NCBI RefSeq assembly: GCF_045290345.1
Contig: NZ_CP155447.1
Location: 10,664,001 to 10,728,000, forward strand
Direction of reading: 5' to 3'
Length of the DNA stretch: 64,000 bases
Source of the DNA: Singulisphaera sp045290345
Lineage (GTDB): Bacteria; Planctomycetota; Planctomycetia; Isosphaerales; Isosphaeraceae
Within the stretch, counting starts at the first letter, position 1; the number at the start of each line of letters is the position of its first letter. Below, in pieces: positions 9,250-19,093 of this stretch. The notes under the pieces were generated by a model. It did not search any database. It saw only the letters and a program-made list of their open reading frames with translations, and was not told where the DNA came from. Both the position numbers and the translations under genes were made by a program.

Positions 9250-9954
9250 TCAGCCCGCGTTCGCGAGCTGACCCTCGACGTCCAGGGTAAAGTCGGCCGA
9301 ATAATAGTCGGAGACCTGGTAGCGCTCGCCCTTGGAGCGATAGACCCGCGACAGCCCGCGGCGGACCTTCTCGGTCAACGGGAGGCTCTCCTCGGTCTTC
9401 CGAAGCCAGGCCCGGTAGGCCAAGGCCAACTCGTCGGCTTTGCGTGCGAATCCGACCGGGCTCGGCCCTTTGACGCCCAGCGCCATCACCGAGTGCGGGA
9501 ATTTGTGGTAGCCCTGGTAGCCGGTCAGACGAGCGGCATACGGGGTCATCATCCGCCGCAGACAGTTCGGGGTCATCCGCCAGTAGTCGTCGGGATATCC
9601 GTGGATCCGGAAGTTCAAGGGCGACGTGATCACGAACAGGCCGCCCGGCTTGAGCACCCGGAAGACCTCGTCGAACGCCCTGCGGACCTCGAACACGTGC
9701 TCGAACGTCTCGATACAGAGGATCGTTCCCGCCGTTTCATCGCCGAGGGTTATCGCACTGACGTCCTCGACGCGATCGACCCCAGGGCCGGGTCGCATGT
9801 CACAACCCACGTATTCCCGGCCGGGAAACATGGAACGCAGGTCGGCGTAGTCGAGCTGTCCCTCCACCTGGTATGAGCCGAACTCATAGACGGGGCCGGG
9901 ACACTCAAAGTTATCGGCCACAAGGCGACAGAACGCCTTATTATGATCTCGCAT
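9250..9954 (-). CDS. Class I SAM-dependent methyltransferase
   Basis: A 234-residue methyltransferase of the Methyltransf_11 type. A longer frame exists, but ATG 9954 has an excellent GGAGGAG 8 bases upstream and the extension has no family-like sequence. Motif I is VYEFGSYQVEG, the acidic strand-2 end is VGCDMRPGPGVD, and motif IV-V reads TILCIETFEHVFEVRRAFDEVFRVLKPGG (split here: TILCIETFEHVF and VLKPGGLFVITSP). The phrase EHVFEVRRAFDE resembles methyltransferases of polysaccharide and small-molecule pathways, so the substrate cannot be fixed. It lies in the same minus-strand run as the phosphodiesterase. Confidence 0.88.
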   Translation of the reverse strand: MRDHNKAFCRLVADNFECPGPVYEFGSYQVEGQLDYADLRSMFPGREYVGCDMRPGPGVDRVEDVSAITLGDETAGTILCIETFEHVFEVRRAFDEVFRVLKPGGLFVITSPLNFRIHGYPDDYWRMTPNCLRRMMTPYAARLTGYQGYHKFPHSVMALGVKGPSPVGFARKADELALAYRAWLRKTEESLPLTEKVRRGLSRVYRSKGERYQVSDYYSADFTLDVEGQLANAG

Positions 9955-10180
9955 CGCGGGCGCTCCTCCATGAGCACACAGGCCGAGGCCGAACGGTCGG
10001 CCTGACGGACAACTCCGGTTTGCGCGGATCTTATGCCAAGCCGGAAACGAGGTCAATGCGAACCCCGCAACGACTCGCACCCGGATTTGGGGGACACGAA
10101 TCACGACTTTGAGCCGGCTCGCCGCCGATTCGACGCAATTCGCGTTGTTTGTCACGCGCCGCGGATCGCGAATTCAATCG

Positions 10181-12010
10181 CTACGCTTCGGAACTGTCCG
10201 CGAGCGATTCGAGGAAGGCAGCCACCTGGGGTTGGCCCCAGCTCTTGGCCAGCGTGAACGCGTTGCGACCGTCATCGTCGACGGCCTTCACGTCCGACCC
10301 GGCGTCGATCAGCAACTGGATCGTCCTCAGATCCGCCCTCAGCGCGGCGACCAAAAAAGGCGTCCAGCCATTCTGATCGCGAGCCTGCAGATCGGCCCCG
10401 GCCGCAAGGAGTTGGGCGACGATGGCCGCCTGATCCCGCTCTGCCGCAACATGCAACGGAGTGGCCAGGGTTTGGGGCTCCAGAGCGTTCACATTGGCAC
10501 CCGACTCGAGCAAAAGTTCGACCAACTCCAAGCCCTGGTTCGCCGCGCACGCCAGATGCAGAGCGGACTGACTTCGGCCTTCGTTGGCAAGCGGATTGGC
10601 GCCCGCCTCCATGAGGCGGCGGACCACCGTCAGTTGCCCGGCCTGGATGGCGGTCAGCAACGGCGTATGATCGGCGCAACCGCAAGCCTCGAGCGGCGCA
10701 CCGGCTTCGAGCAGGGCATCGACCGTTTCCAGATGGCCCGATTCCGCGGCATGATGAAGCGGCGTGTCATGGCTTTCATCCGCCGGATCGATCGACGCTC
10801 CTTCCGCCAGAAAGCGCTGAACCGATTCGACGTCGCCCGCTTTGGCCGCCGCCAGCAGCCGACGTTCCAGGGAGAGGCCGGCTTGGTTGAGCCGCCACGG
10901 TTTTTCCGCGTCCTCGGTCGCCACGGTCCTCCCGCGCAATAACTCCGCGATCTCCTCATTGTTGCACTCGAGCGCTTGCTGATAGGCCGTGCGCCCTTCA
11001 CGGTCTTCCGCATTCGGGTCCGCTCCGGCATCGAGCAACCGTTGCACAACTTCGAGATTCCCGGACGCGGCGGCCGCCATGAGCGCGGTTCTTCCGTCCT
11101 CATTACGCGTCAGGACATCGGCACCGGCCGCCAACAGGAGCCGGACCACCGATTCCACCCCGTTACCCGCGGCCATCAGGAGCGGGATAAACTTTGAGGC
11201 ACGATTCGGGTCGGCCCCCGCCTTGAGTAGCGGCTCGACCAGATCGACGCCACTCCACGAGCCAGCCACCAATGCCAGAAGCGTCGTCCCCTCGCCATTG
11301 ACCTCGTTGGGATCGCCGCCCGCCGCGAGCATCGTGAAAAAGGACTCGATCTCGCCGCGTTGAAAGGCTCGAATGAGAGGGGCGGGAGTCGCTGGCTTCG
11401 TTTCGGACGTCGTCGGCTCGGCCACCTTGCGAAGCTTTTTCTTCTTGGCAACCGCCTGTTGCTTCTCCACGACGAGATGGGCTTGCCGTCTGACCTGGTC
11501 CTGCCGAGACTTCGGGTACAGGGGCAAGAACCAGTCGAGCACGTCCGCACTGGGGCCACGACAGGCATAGTCGAGGGCGTCGCACCCTGCTCGATTGATC
11601 CGGTTGAGGTCTGCGCCGGCGGCGACGAGCCGTTGCAGGAGGGCTAGGTCGCCGCTGCCAGCCGCGAACATGATCGCCGTATCCCCGTCTTCCTCTTCCC
11701 CGTCGACATCGGCCCCGCGAGCCAGGAGCAAATCCAACAGCGGCCGATTGCCTCGGCGCACAGCTTCGCAAAGGGGAAGGGCCACGCCTCCCCAATTCGG
11801 GCTATGCCCCAAGTCGAGCAGGGCTTCGGCCATGTTGAGATCGCCCAGCTCCACCGCGCGTCCCAAGGCCGAGGTTTCTTGCTTCAGTTCAACGTCCGCC
11901 CCCGCGGCAATCATCTCGCGTAGAAGCGCGATGTCGCCCGCCTCGACCGCCGACATCACCGCCTGGTTCCGATTTCGGCTGACTTTCTTCGCCATGTGCG
12001 ATCTCGCCAT
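10181..12010 (-). CDS. Ankyrin-repeat protein
   Basis: A 609-residue soluble protein built almost wholly of ankyrin repeats, about sixteen of them, recognised by the pattern G-x-T-x-L-x-x-A-A-x-x-G-x-x-x-x-V-x-x-L-L-x-x-G-A-D. The repeats form two arrays separated by a lysine-rich linker (KKKKLRKVAEPTT) near residues 190-205. There is no signal peptide or enzyme domain, so it is likely a protein-binding scaffold. The start may be ATG 12010 or ATG 11995; neither has a strong ribosome site. It follows mqnE by 89 bp on the same strand, with a hairpin between them. Confidence 0.9.
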   Translation of the reverse strand: MARSHMAKKVSRNRNQAVMSAVEAGDIALLREMIAAGADVELKQETSALGRAVELGDLNMAEALLDLGHSPNWGGVALPLCEAVRRGNRPLLDLLLARGADVDGEEEDGDTAIMFAAGSGDLALLQRLVAAGADLNRINRAGCDALDYACRGPSADVLDWFLPLYPKSRQDQVRRQAHLVVEKQQAVAKKKKLRKVAEPTTSETKPATPAPLIRAFQRGEIESFFTMLAAGGDPNEVNGEGTTLLALVAGSWSGVDLVEPLLKAGADPNRASKFIPLLMAAGNGVESVVRLLLAAGADVLTRNEDGRTALMAAAASGNLEVVQRLLDAGADPNAEDREGRTAYQQALECNNEEIAELLRGRTVATEDAEKPWRLNQAGLSLERRLLAAAKAGDVESVQRFLAEGASIDPADESHDTPLHHAAESGHLETVDALLEAGAPLEACGCADHTPLLTAIQAGQLTVVRRLMEAGANPLANEGRSQSALHLACAANQGLELVELLLESGANVNALEPQTLATPLHVAAERDQAAIVAQLLAAGADLQARDQNGWTPFLVAALRADLRTIQLLIDAGSDVKAVDDDGRNAFTLAKSWGQPQVAAFLESLADSSEA

Positions 12011-12051
12011 GGTTGAGAGTGTCCGCTCTCCCGCTTCTCTGAGCGAGGTGG

Positions 12052-12073
12052 GCGGGGAACTCGCGTTCCCCGC
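12052..12073 (-). terminator. Hairpin between mqnE and the ankyrin gene
   Basis: A perfect 9-bp inverted repeat (gcggggaac, loop tcgc, gttccccgc) lies between the mqnE stop and the ankyrin start. There is no U-tract, so it may be an attenuator or RNA-processing site rather than a full terminator. Confidence 0.45.
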
Positions 12074-12099
12074 TTGCCTTCCCGACGAACCGCGAACGC

Positions 12100-13248
<1,149 letters not shown>

Positions 13249-13338
13249 GACCTGACCTACCTCTCTTTGATCGCACCAATCCCTGGGCCGACTTCCACGA
13301 CACTGCGGCGCGTCCCTCTTTCTGCTCTTTTTGTCATT

Positions 13339-13650
13339 TTAGTCCGAATTGAAAGAATCATCAACGGGAGTGGACATAAGGGATCCGCCCTGCGGCCTCG
13401 CGGGGCGTTGGGCGAGGGTCTTTCGCCAGTTGACCAGGCCGATCGCGAGGCAGGCCGTCATCAAGATCAGCACGGCCCCGGTCACCAGGCCGAAGGTCCA
13501 CCACTCGACGGGCCGATCAGGGGGCCAACCAGGGCTGGCCCCTCCTTTGATCGTCTGGGTGATCGCGACCGGCCCGCTGACGGTGAGGACCGTCAGCAGG
13601 CCGAGGAGGACGAACGGGGTTTTCGGAATCGGAGGGGGTGTCTGGCTCAT
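13339..13650 (-). CDS. Small two-helix membrane protein downstream of proS
   Basis: A 103-residue protein that starts at ATG 13650, overlapping the proS stop in ATGA, which indicates translational coupling. Two hydrophobic helices are visible: residues about 12-33 (TPFVLLGLLTVLTVSGPVAI) and about 52-74 (FGLVTGAVLILMTACLAIGL), with a Pro/Asp-rich loop on one side and a cytoplasmic basic-to-acidic tail. The family is not recognised. A longer upstream extension in the same frame is antisense to proS and is not supported. Confidence 0.8.
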   Translation of the reverse strand: MSQTPPPIPKTPFVLLGLLTVLTVSGPVAITQTIKGGASPGWPPDRPVEWWTFGLVTGAVLILMTACLAIGLVNWRKTLAQRPARPQGGSLMSTPVDDSFNSD

Positions 13651-15419
13651 TGACCTTTCGCCGCGGCACGTGCAATTCGACGCTCGACGCAGGTGGCGGC
13701 CAGTCCCTTTCGGGTCGCCTCCAATTCGGCAAGGATCGCCTCGCCTGCGGTCGCGGCCGAAACCTGGTGGGCGGCGGCGTCGGTGCGCCACTTCACCTCG
13801 ATCGTTCCCTCCTTGAGTCCGCGCTCGCTGATCACGATGCGGAGCGGAATCCCGATCAGGTCGGCATCCTTGAACTTCACCCCCGGGCGCTGTTCGCGAT
13901 CGTCCATCAGGACGTCGATTCCCGCCGCGGTGAACTGCTTTTCGAGCGTTTCCGCCGCTTCGAGCACCGCCGCATTCTGGGGCTGAAGCGGAACGATCAA
14001 GGCCTCGTAAGGGGCGAGCGGCAGGGGCCAGACGATGCCGTTGGCATCGTGTCCCGCCTCGACGGCCGCGGCGACGATCCGGTTTACACCGATCCCGTAG
14101 CATCCCATGATCAAGGGGATCTCGGCCCCCTTGTCGTCGAGGAAGGTCGCCCCCATCGCCTTGGAGTACTTGGTGCCGAGCTTGAAGACGTGGCCGACCT
14201 CGATGCCTTGCTTGACGATCATCGTCTCGCCACAGCGAGGGCAGGGGTCCCCTTCGGCGGCGTTGCGGAGGTCGACAACGCGTTCGAGCGGGAAATCACG
14301 GCCGGGGACCACCCCCTTGAGGTGGATGTCGACCGCGTTGCCGCCGACCACGGCCGTGGGCATCTCGGCCACCGAGCGGTCAATCGCCATCGGGATCTTG
14401 ATCGCGATCGGGCCGAGGAAGCCCATCGGAGCGCCTGTGACTTTTTCCACGGTCGCCGCGTCGGCGGCGACGAGGGTGGTCGCCTCGAACGTGCGGCGGA
14501 CCTTGGCTTCATTGGCCTCATGATCGCCTCGGATCAAGACGGCCACGGGCTTGTCGTCGGCGAGGAAGACGAGCAACTTGGCGGTGGTCGACTCGTCGAC
14601 CTTGAGGAAGTCGCAGACTTCCTGGATCGTGCGCCTGCCGGGGGTCGCCACTTCCTCGAACGGAGCCACGACGTCGGCGAACTTCGGAGCGGCCGGGCGT
14701 TCGCCGATCTCGGCACGCTCGCGGTTGGCCGCGTAGTTGCATGCCGGGCACTGGACGACGACGTCCTCGCCGGTCGACGACGGGACCATGAATTCGTGCG
14801 AGCTATCTCCGCCGATCGGCCCGCTCTCGGCCTCGACGATGACGTACGGGATCCCGCAACGATCGAAGATCCGGCAATAGGCCTCGTACATCGCGTCGTA
14901 GCTGGTGTTCAGTTGCTCGACGTCGGCGTCGAAGCTGTACGCGTCCTTCATCAGGAACTCGCGGGTCCGGAGGATGCCGAACCGGGGACGAGGCTCGTCG
15001 CGGAACTTGGTCTGGATCTGGTAGAGGGTGATCGGGAGCTGCCGGTACGACTTGACGAGGTCGCGGACCAGGTCGGTGATCACTTCTTCGTGGGTCGGCC
15101 CGAGTGCGATCGTCTGATTGTTGCTGATGGTCAGCTGCATCAAGAGTTCGCCGAAGGTCTCGTACCGGCCCGATTGCTTCCAGAGCTCGACCGGCTGAAG
15201 CGCGGGCATCAAAAGCTCGGAGGCGCCAGCCGCGTCCATCTCCTCGCGGATGATCTGAATCACCTTATTGAGGACGCGAAAGCCGAGGGGGAGATAAGTA
15301 TAGGCACCCGCACCAAGCTGCCGGACCATCCCCGCGCGGAGGAGGAAGACGTGGCTCGGCGCCACGGCATCGGCCGGGGTTTCTTTCTGCGTCGGGATCA
15401 AGGCTTTCGACCAGCGCAC
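13647..15419 (-). CDS. proS: Prolyl-tRNA synthetase
   Basis: Class II synthetase charging tRNA-Pro with proline. GTG 15419 is taken as the start because GAGGAG lies 7 bases upstream and it gives MRWSKALIPTQKETPADA, the usual N-terminus; this is 590 residues. Motif 2 is FRDEPRPRFGILRTREF, motif 1 lies around GFRVLNKVIQIIREEMD, and motif 3 near MGCYGIGVNRIVAAAVE. Between motifs 2 and 3 is the bacterial INS editing domain (about residues 220-400), which removes alanine mischarged on tRNA-Pro, with the KLLVFLADDKPVAVLIRGDHE segment. The anticodon-binding domain is C-terminal. It is first in a minus-strand run that includes the small membrane protein and mqnE. Confidence 0.96.
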   Translation of the reverse strand: MRWSKALIPTQKETPADAVAPSHVFLLRAGMVRQLGAGAYTYLPLGFRVLNKVIQIIREEMDAAGASELLMPALQPVELWKQSGRYETFGELLMQLTISNNQTIALGPTHEEVITDLVRDLVKSYRQLPITLYQIQTKFRDEPRPRFGILRTREFLMKDAYSFDADVEQLNTSYDAMYEAYCRIFDRCGIPYVIVEAESGPIGGDSSHEFMVPSSTGEDVVVQCPACNYAANRERAEIGERPAAPKFADVVAPFEEVATPGRRTIQEVCDFLKVDESTTAKLLVFLADDKPVAVLIRGDHEANEAKVRRTFEATTLVAADAATVEKVTGAPMGFLGPIAIKIPMAIDRSVAEMPTAVVGGNAVDIHLKGVVPGRDFPLERVVDLRNAAEGDPCPRCGETMIVKQGIEVGHVFKLGTKYSKAMGATFLDDKGAEIPLIMGCYGIGVNRIVAAAVEAGHDANGIVWPLPLAPYEALIVPLQPQNAAVLEAAETLEKQFTAAGIDVLMDDREQRPGVKFKDADLIGIPLRIVISERGLKEGTIEVKWRTDAAAHQVSAATAGEAILAELEATRKGLAATCVERRIARAAAKGQ

Positions 15420-15858
15420 GGGATCGCTCCTCGCTCGGTTGCGGACGTTAGGGAGTCCGAGACACACACCTGAATCCCGTTGCGTCGGGCCAAGGCGGGG
15501 GTCATGGAACGGATAATCTACCAGATCGCCCCCCCATCGCGGAGCGCGGTCTTCCCGGCCGATCCGGTTCGACCTGCAAACCCCGACGAAACCCGACGTT
15601 CCGATCGCTCGTTATCTTGTTCACGGCACGACCCAAAACCTCGGATGACGGCGAATTGGCCCCAATTTCAGCCGCTCGGACGGACGACAATCTAGACCAG
15701 TGTCCGAGGGTTCGGGAACGAAAGCGAACGGGCCGTTACGGATTGCATCGTCTCGCCGAAAATCAACAATGTTGATGGCTGGGGGAAACAAGGTCCACTG
15801 TTCTGAGCTCACGGAAGGCTCGGGAGGCCGTGGACCCTCAGCCGCAGGGAGGTGTTCG
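15420..15858. other. Intergenic region between proS and a divergent surface-protein gene
   Basis: About 440 bp between divergent genes. The plus-strand frame stays open from a GTG at 15700, but its first 53 codons have no recognisable content, so I treat them as leader. No clear promoter hexamers were identified. Confidence 0.45.
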
Positions 15859-16974
15859 GTGTTACCATGGGTATCCCGGCGCGATCGCCGGAAGGGTCGC
15901 GCCCGACGCCGACCAGAACTTGCCAGCCTGGAACGCCTCGAAGGGCGTGAATTGATGGCGTATACGCCGTTGGGCTATTCGCTCCCCGACCTCACAGTCC
16001 AGGGATTTACGGCCCCGACCGCGGCCTGGGATAGCCCCCTGACCGTGACGATCGACGTCAAAAACACCGGTTCGAGCACCCTGATCGAGCCCCTGGCGCT
16101 CCAGCCCGGAGCGACGAGCACGGCTGACGCCGGACCGACCCAGGTGGCTGTCTTCGCAGCGCCACAAAACAATCGTCCGAACCGCAGGGCGGTGCAGATC
16201 GGGGTCTTTGATATCCCGAGCATCACCCAAAACAATGTCCAACAGTTCACCGGAACATTCCAGTTGCCCAGCCGGCCCCCTGGGTTTGCCAATGAAGGGG
16301 GCGCAATCAACGTCTTCTTCCAGATCAACCCGGGACGGAACATCCTCGAGTCCGACTACACGAACAACATCAGCCGGCGGTCGCCCGTCCTGATCGCGGC
16401 GCCACTGCCGAAACTCGCGGCGGTGGGCTTCGCTCTGCCGCCGACGTTGCAGCCGGGCGACACGATTCAGCCGAACATTCAGGTGGCTAACTTCGGAAGT
16501 GTCGACAGCTCCACCCAGGGGCCGGTGACCGTGGCCCTGGTGGCTTCGGTGGATCGCACATTCGGGCCGGGCAGCTCGGTGATCGCGCTCTACACCCTGG
16601 ACAACATCTCTGGGATCGACACGGTTCCGTCGCGAAACCAGGCGTTCGGCCAGTCGACCATCAACACGCCGAACAACGTGGCGACGATCATCGGCAACGC
16701 GGTCACCCTTCCCGACCGCCCGCGCAACTACTACATCGGCGTGGTAGTCGACCCGTCGAACTCGATCAAGCAGCTCGGCAAGATTGGCCGCCACAAGGTG
16801 CGGACCAGTGGGCTCAGCCTGATCCACAAGGTGGGTCCGCCGATCGGCGGGTTGCCTCCGGCGGGTGTCGTCGTGGCCGGCGATGGGACCGACAATCAGC
16901 CCTTCCCCTTCCCGCTGACGCCGGGTACCCGGGTGGGGAATCCGATCTTCGTCAACCCTCCCAACCTCTTCTGA
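15859..16974 (+). CDS. Planctomycete surface protein with CARDB-like Ig domains
   Basis: Predicted 371-residue extracellular protein. GTG 15859 is preferred because GGGAGG lies 6 bases upstream and the product then has the typical short basic N-terminus followed by LERLEGREL at residues 24-32, the L-E-x-L-E-x-R-x-L export/sorting motif found at the start of planctomycete secreted proteins. Two CARDB-like beta domains follow: one around DLTVQGFTAPTAAWDSPLTV to NPGRNILESDYTNNIS, and one around LAAVGFALPPTLQPGDTIQP to VVVDPSNSIKQLGKIG. CARDB domains are adhesion-type Ig folds. A hairpin lies about 80 bp past the stop. Confidence 0.82.
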   Translation: MLPWVSRRDRRKGRARRRPELASLERLEGRELMAYTPLGYSLPDLTVQGFTAPTAAWDSPLTVTIDVKNTGSSTLIEPLALQPGATSTADAGPTQVAVFAAPQNNRPNRRAVQIGVFDIPSITQNNVQQFTGTFQLPSRPPGFANEGGAINVFFQINPGRNILESDYTNNISRRSPVLIAAPLPKLAAVGFALPPTLQPGDTIQPNIQVANFGSVDSSTQGPVTVALVASVDRTFGPGSSVIALYTLDNISGIDTVPSRNQAFGQSTINTPNNVATIIGNAVTLPDRPRNYYIGVVVDPSNSIKQLGKIGRHKVRTSGLSLIHKVGPPIGGLPPAGVVVAGDGTDNQPFPFPLTPGTRVGNPIFVNPPNLF

Positions 16975-17055
16975 GCCCGAGGGGAGACCAGGGCCGGCCG
17001 AAGGGTTCCTTCTGGCCAGACCGAGTAACATCCTCGACACCTTCGTCGACTCACG

Positions 17056-17085
17056 CGGCCCGTCCGACATCATTCGGACGGGCCG
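17056..17085 (+). terminator. Strong hairpin after the CARDB-like gene
   Basis: A perfect 12-bp inverted repeat (cggcccgtccga and its complement) with a 6-base loop catcat, followed by a short gcgttt. It lies 81 bp after the surface-protein stop and probably ends its transcript. Confidence 0.6.
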
Positions 17086-17602
17086 TCGGCGTTTCTGGAG
17101 AGTGGGATTCATCACTCGAGTGGGGCATCTCTCCAATTCGTCTGAAGCAAAGCAGCCTGGTGTGGTGATCTTGTAGACATCAGGCCGGGCCAACCGGGCG
17201 GTTAGGGTGATCCACACTCACCTTCAAGAACAGGGGCTCTCCCCCTGTTAATCTGGCCACAAACCACATTTGAAATGCCCGGATAACATGGCATTTGGCT
17301 GTGTCATGGGCTGGCCTCATGTTAAATGTGCTCCAGGGGCACATTAAGGTTGGGCCAACCATGGGCCTTACACCCACGGTTGGGGCAGTCGTGGTGATGA
17401 TCGCCACACCGAACGCATAAGAGTTCTAAATGACGTTATTCCCGACATTTTGAACTTGCTCACCCTGGGAAATACCTGCACATTCCGGGACTCTATGCAT
17501 CCGGATCGCTCGCGATTTATCCCGACGGATCCGAATCGTGGATCAGCGGTCGACCAGGGGTAGGTAAGCACTCCCCAGGTCGTGGCTCGCTCTGGTGGGT
17601 GG
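17086..17602. other. Non-coding stretch
   Basis: About 500 bp, poorer in GC than the flanks, with no open frame that looks like a protein. No RNA gene or repeat was identified in it. Confidence 0.45.
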
Positions 17603-17971
17603 TCAGGGTGCTGAGGGCCTCGCGCGGTGTGTGGGCGAGTAGTAGAGGTGCCTATCTTCGGTCAGCTCGCCGATCGCGGCAGCCTCCTCCAGCCACGACT
17701 GGATTTGGGCGAAGCTCCTGCAGTCGACCGCGATCCTGTTGACTCGGACGAAGTTCCACAACCGCCAGGTATCGACCCCGTCCGGATCTCCCGAGTCACC
17801 CCAGTCGAAGTTCATCGTCACCCCGTAGAGGACCAACTCGATCCCGAAGCCGTGGGCGTAGACCCCGATGCCGCCGATACGGCTGACCTTGTATCGCCCG
17901 CACTCCCCGCAGATGGTGACCCACTCGCGATTCGTCGCGGGCAGCCGGACCCCGAACGCGGGCCCGAGCAC
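17603..17971 (-). CDS. DUF6896-like small protein, possibly shortened at the 5' end
   Basis: A 122-residue soluble protein from GTG 17971. The segment RIGGIGVYAHGFGIEL followed by NFDWGDSGDPDGVDTWRLW matches my memory of the DUF6896 family, in which a small beta sheet ends in a D-G-F-D-A-W-R-L type motif. A zinc-like C-G-E-C precedes it. The frame is closed by a stop 17 codons further upstream and there is no ATG, so the N-terminus may be short or eroded. DUF6896 proteins often appear among toxin-immunity genes, but no toxin is next to it here. The opposite-strand frame over the same bases is rejected. Confidence 0.55.
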   Translation of the reverse strand: MLGPAFGVRLPATNREWVTICGECGRYKVSRIGGIGVYAHGFGIELVLYGVTMNFDWGDSGDPDGVDTWRLWNFVRVNRIAVDCRSFAQIQSWLEEAAAIGELTEDRHLYYSPTHRARPSAP

Positions 17972-18110
17972 CTCCGATACGACCGCGACCCCGCGATCCT
18001 GGGCCGAGCGGAACCGCCCAATTTATGTCCGCGAGGATTGGGATTCATGGCTGCGCACCTCCGTCGCCCGTGAGGCGTTTGAGTCGACAACAATGTCACA
18101 TGCACTTGTA

Positions 18111-18455
18111 TTACATCGTGGCAAGTCGCTCCCGTAAGCGGTGAATCGTGATGGCACGGTCTTGGTTCGCCGATTTTGCCTCCATCTCGACGATCTGTTG
18201 CTCCAACCGATGGCGATGCTGGACGCGCATCCGCTCCAATCGCTCTTGGTCCGCGTGAAGTCGCTCGCGAATGCCCTCGCGGAGATCTCGCCACGCCCGT
18301 TTGTCACCCTTTGCAGGGATGCGGATCTTGGTTCCGATACAATGGCAGGCGAACCCGCATTTCGGGCAGGGGACGGCGTTGCGGTAGTACGACGGGCGAC
18401 GTACGGTCTCTCGGCAATCGAAGCAGACCCAGGTCTCGTTTTTCCAGGATTCCAC
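18111..18455 (-). CDS. Zinc-ribbon and coiled-coil small protein
   Basis: A 114-residue protein from ATG 18455. The first half has CFDC, then CPKCGFACHC, giving four to six cysteines arranged as a treble-clef or zinc-ribbon; the second half is a highly charged helix (residues about 57-110) rich in Arg, Glu and Gln, likely coiled coil. No named family is recognised. Composition suggests nucleic-acid or protein binding. It lies on the same strand as the DUF6896-like gene, about 140 bp upstream of it. Confidence 0.68.
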   Translation of the reverse strand: MESWKNETWVCFDCRETVRRPSYYRNAVPCPKCGFACHCIGTKIRIPAKGDKRAWRDLREGIRERLHADQERLERMRVQHRHRLEQQIVEMEAKSANQDRAITIHRLRERLATM

Positions 18456-18653
18456 AGGGCGGCTCCCAACGAGTGGACGGGGCCGGCCCGAGCATGACGA
18501 TGGCGGTTACCACACTTCCTGACACCCTGACCGGGTCTGGCCCTCAATGACCTCCTCGCATCCGACACCCGCCCGATGCCAGTGGTTCGATTAACTCGCC
18601 TCCCACACTTTTCAGGGGTAGTTTGGCGACGCGGTTCAAAGCGGAACAAAAAA

Positions 18654-18795
18654 AAGGGGGGGGGTCAGGAGCGAATGGCACGAGGTCAAGAGCGGGCGTG
18701 CACTGGTTTTCGTCGCAAAAACAGTGTACAGGAGTCTGAAAAGGTACTGTGCGGAATCCTTATCCTCGTACCATTCGCTCCTGACCCCTTTAAAT
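18654..18795. repeat. Palindromic element P1 beside an IS630 remnant
   Basis: Near-perfect inverted arms (18658-18684 and 18764-18793; aaaggggtcaggagcgaatgg and its complement, with one mismatch in the outer loop side) enclose about 80 bp that itself folds through gtgcactggtttt and its partner. The right end reads gaccccttt-aaat. Related palindromes occur at 28402 and 30448. Confidence 0.75.
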
Positions 18796-18796
18796 C

Positions 18797-18941
18797 TCCG
18801 GTCACGGACCTCGAGGCGCGGATCCTGGCGTTCAACGAGTACTTCAACTTGACCATGGCCAAGCCGATCCGCTGGCTCTCCTCGGTGAAGCCGAAGTTGG
18901 TTAACGGTACTGGTTGGTGTTCTTTAGCCGCCTTGTACTAG
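18797..18941 (+). pseudogene. IS630-type transposase C-terminal remnant
   Basis: The plus frame here reads VTDLEARILAFNEYFNLTMA followed by KPIRW, the typical C-terminal end of IS630-family transposases (the Y-F-N-x-T-M-A-K-P-x-x-W signature). Only about 45 codons remain; the DDE catalytic part is gone. The remnant begins immediately after palindrome P1, so element and palindrome probably decayed together. Confidence 0.7.
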
Positions 18942-19093
18942 CTATCAAGCGGGCCGGCTGGCCGATCGGGGGTGCCCGGTCGTCGGCGGCTTCAGGCAAA
19001 TGATTCGCTTAAAGAAATACTGGTGTTTACCAACGCATCCTACCGGGGCATTCCCGGTTTCGTCCTGGCATGGGCGCTGTGTCGAGCAGGGAG

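Noticed and set aside
13651..14103. N-terminal extension of the small membrane protein gene
   Set aside because: The extension is antisense-like text within proS; the ATGA overlap at 13647-13650 gives a convincing start.
17627..18073. Plus-strand 148-codon frame opposite the DUF6896-like gene
   Set aside because: Lower protein-like character; the minus frame has the D-W-x-x-G-x-x-D-G-x-D-T-W-R-L pattern.
18041..18130. Possible tRNA or other structured RNA in the gap between small genes
   Set aside because: No cloverleaf, T-loop or CCA pattern could be drawn; no tRNA or rRNA was found anywhere in the window.
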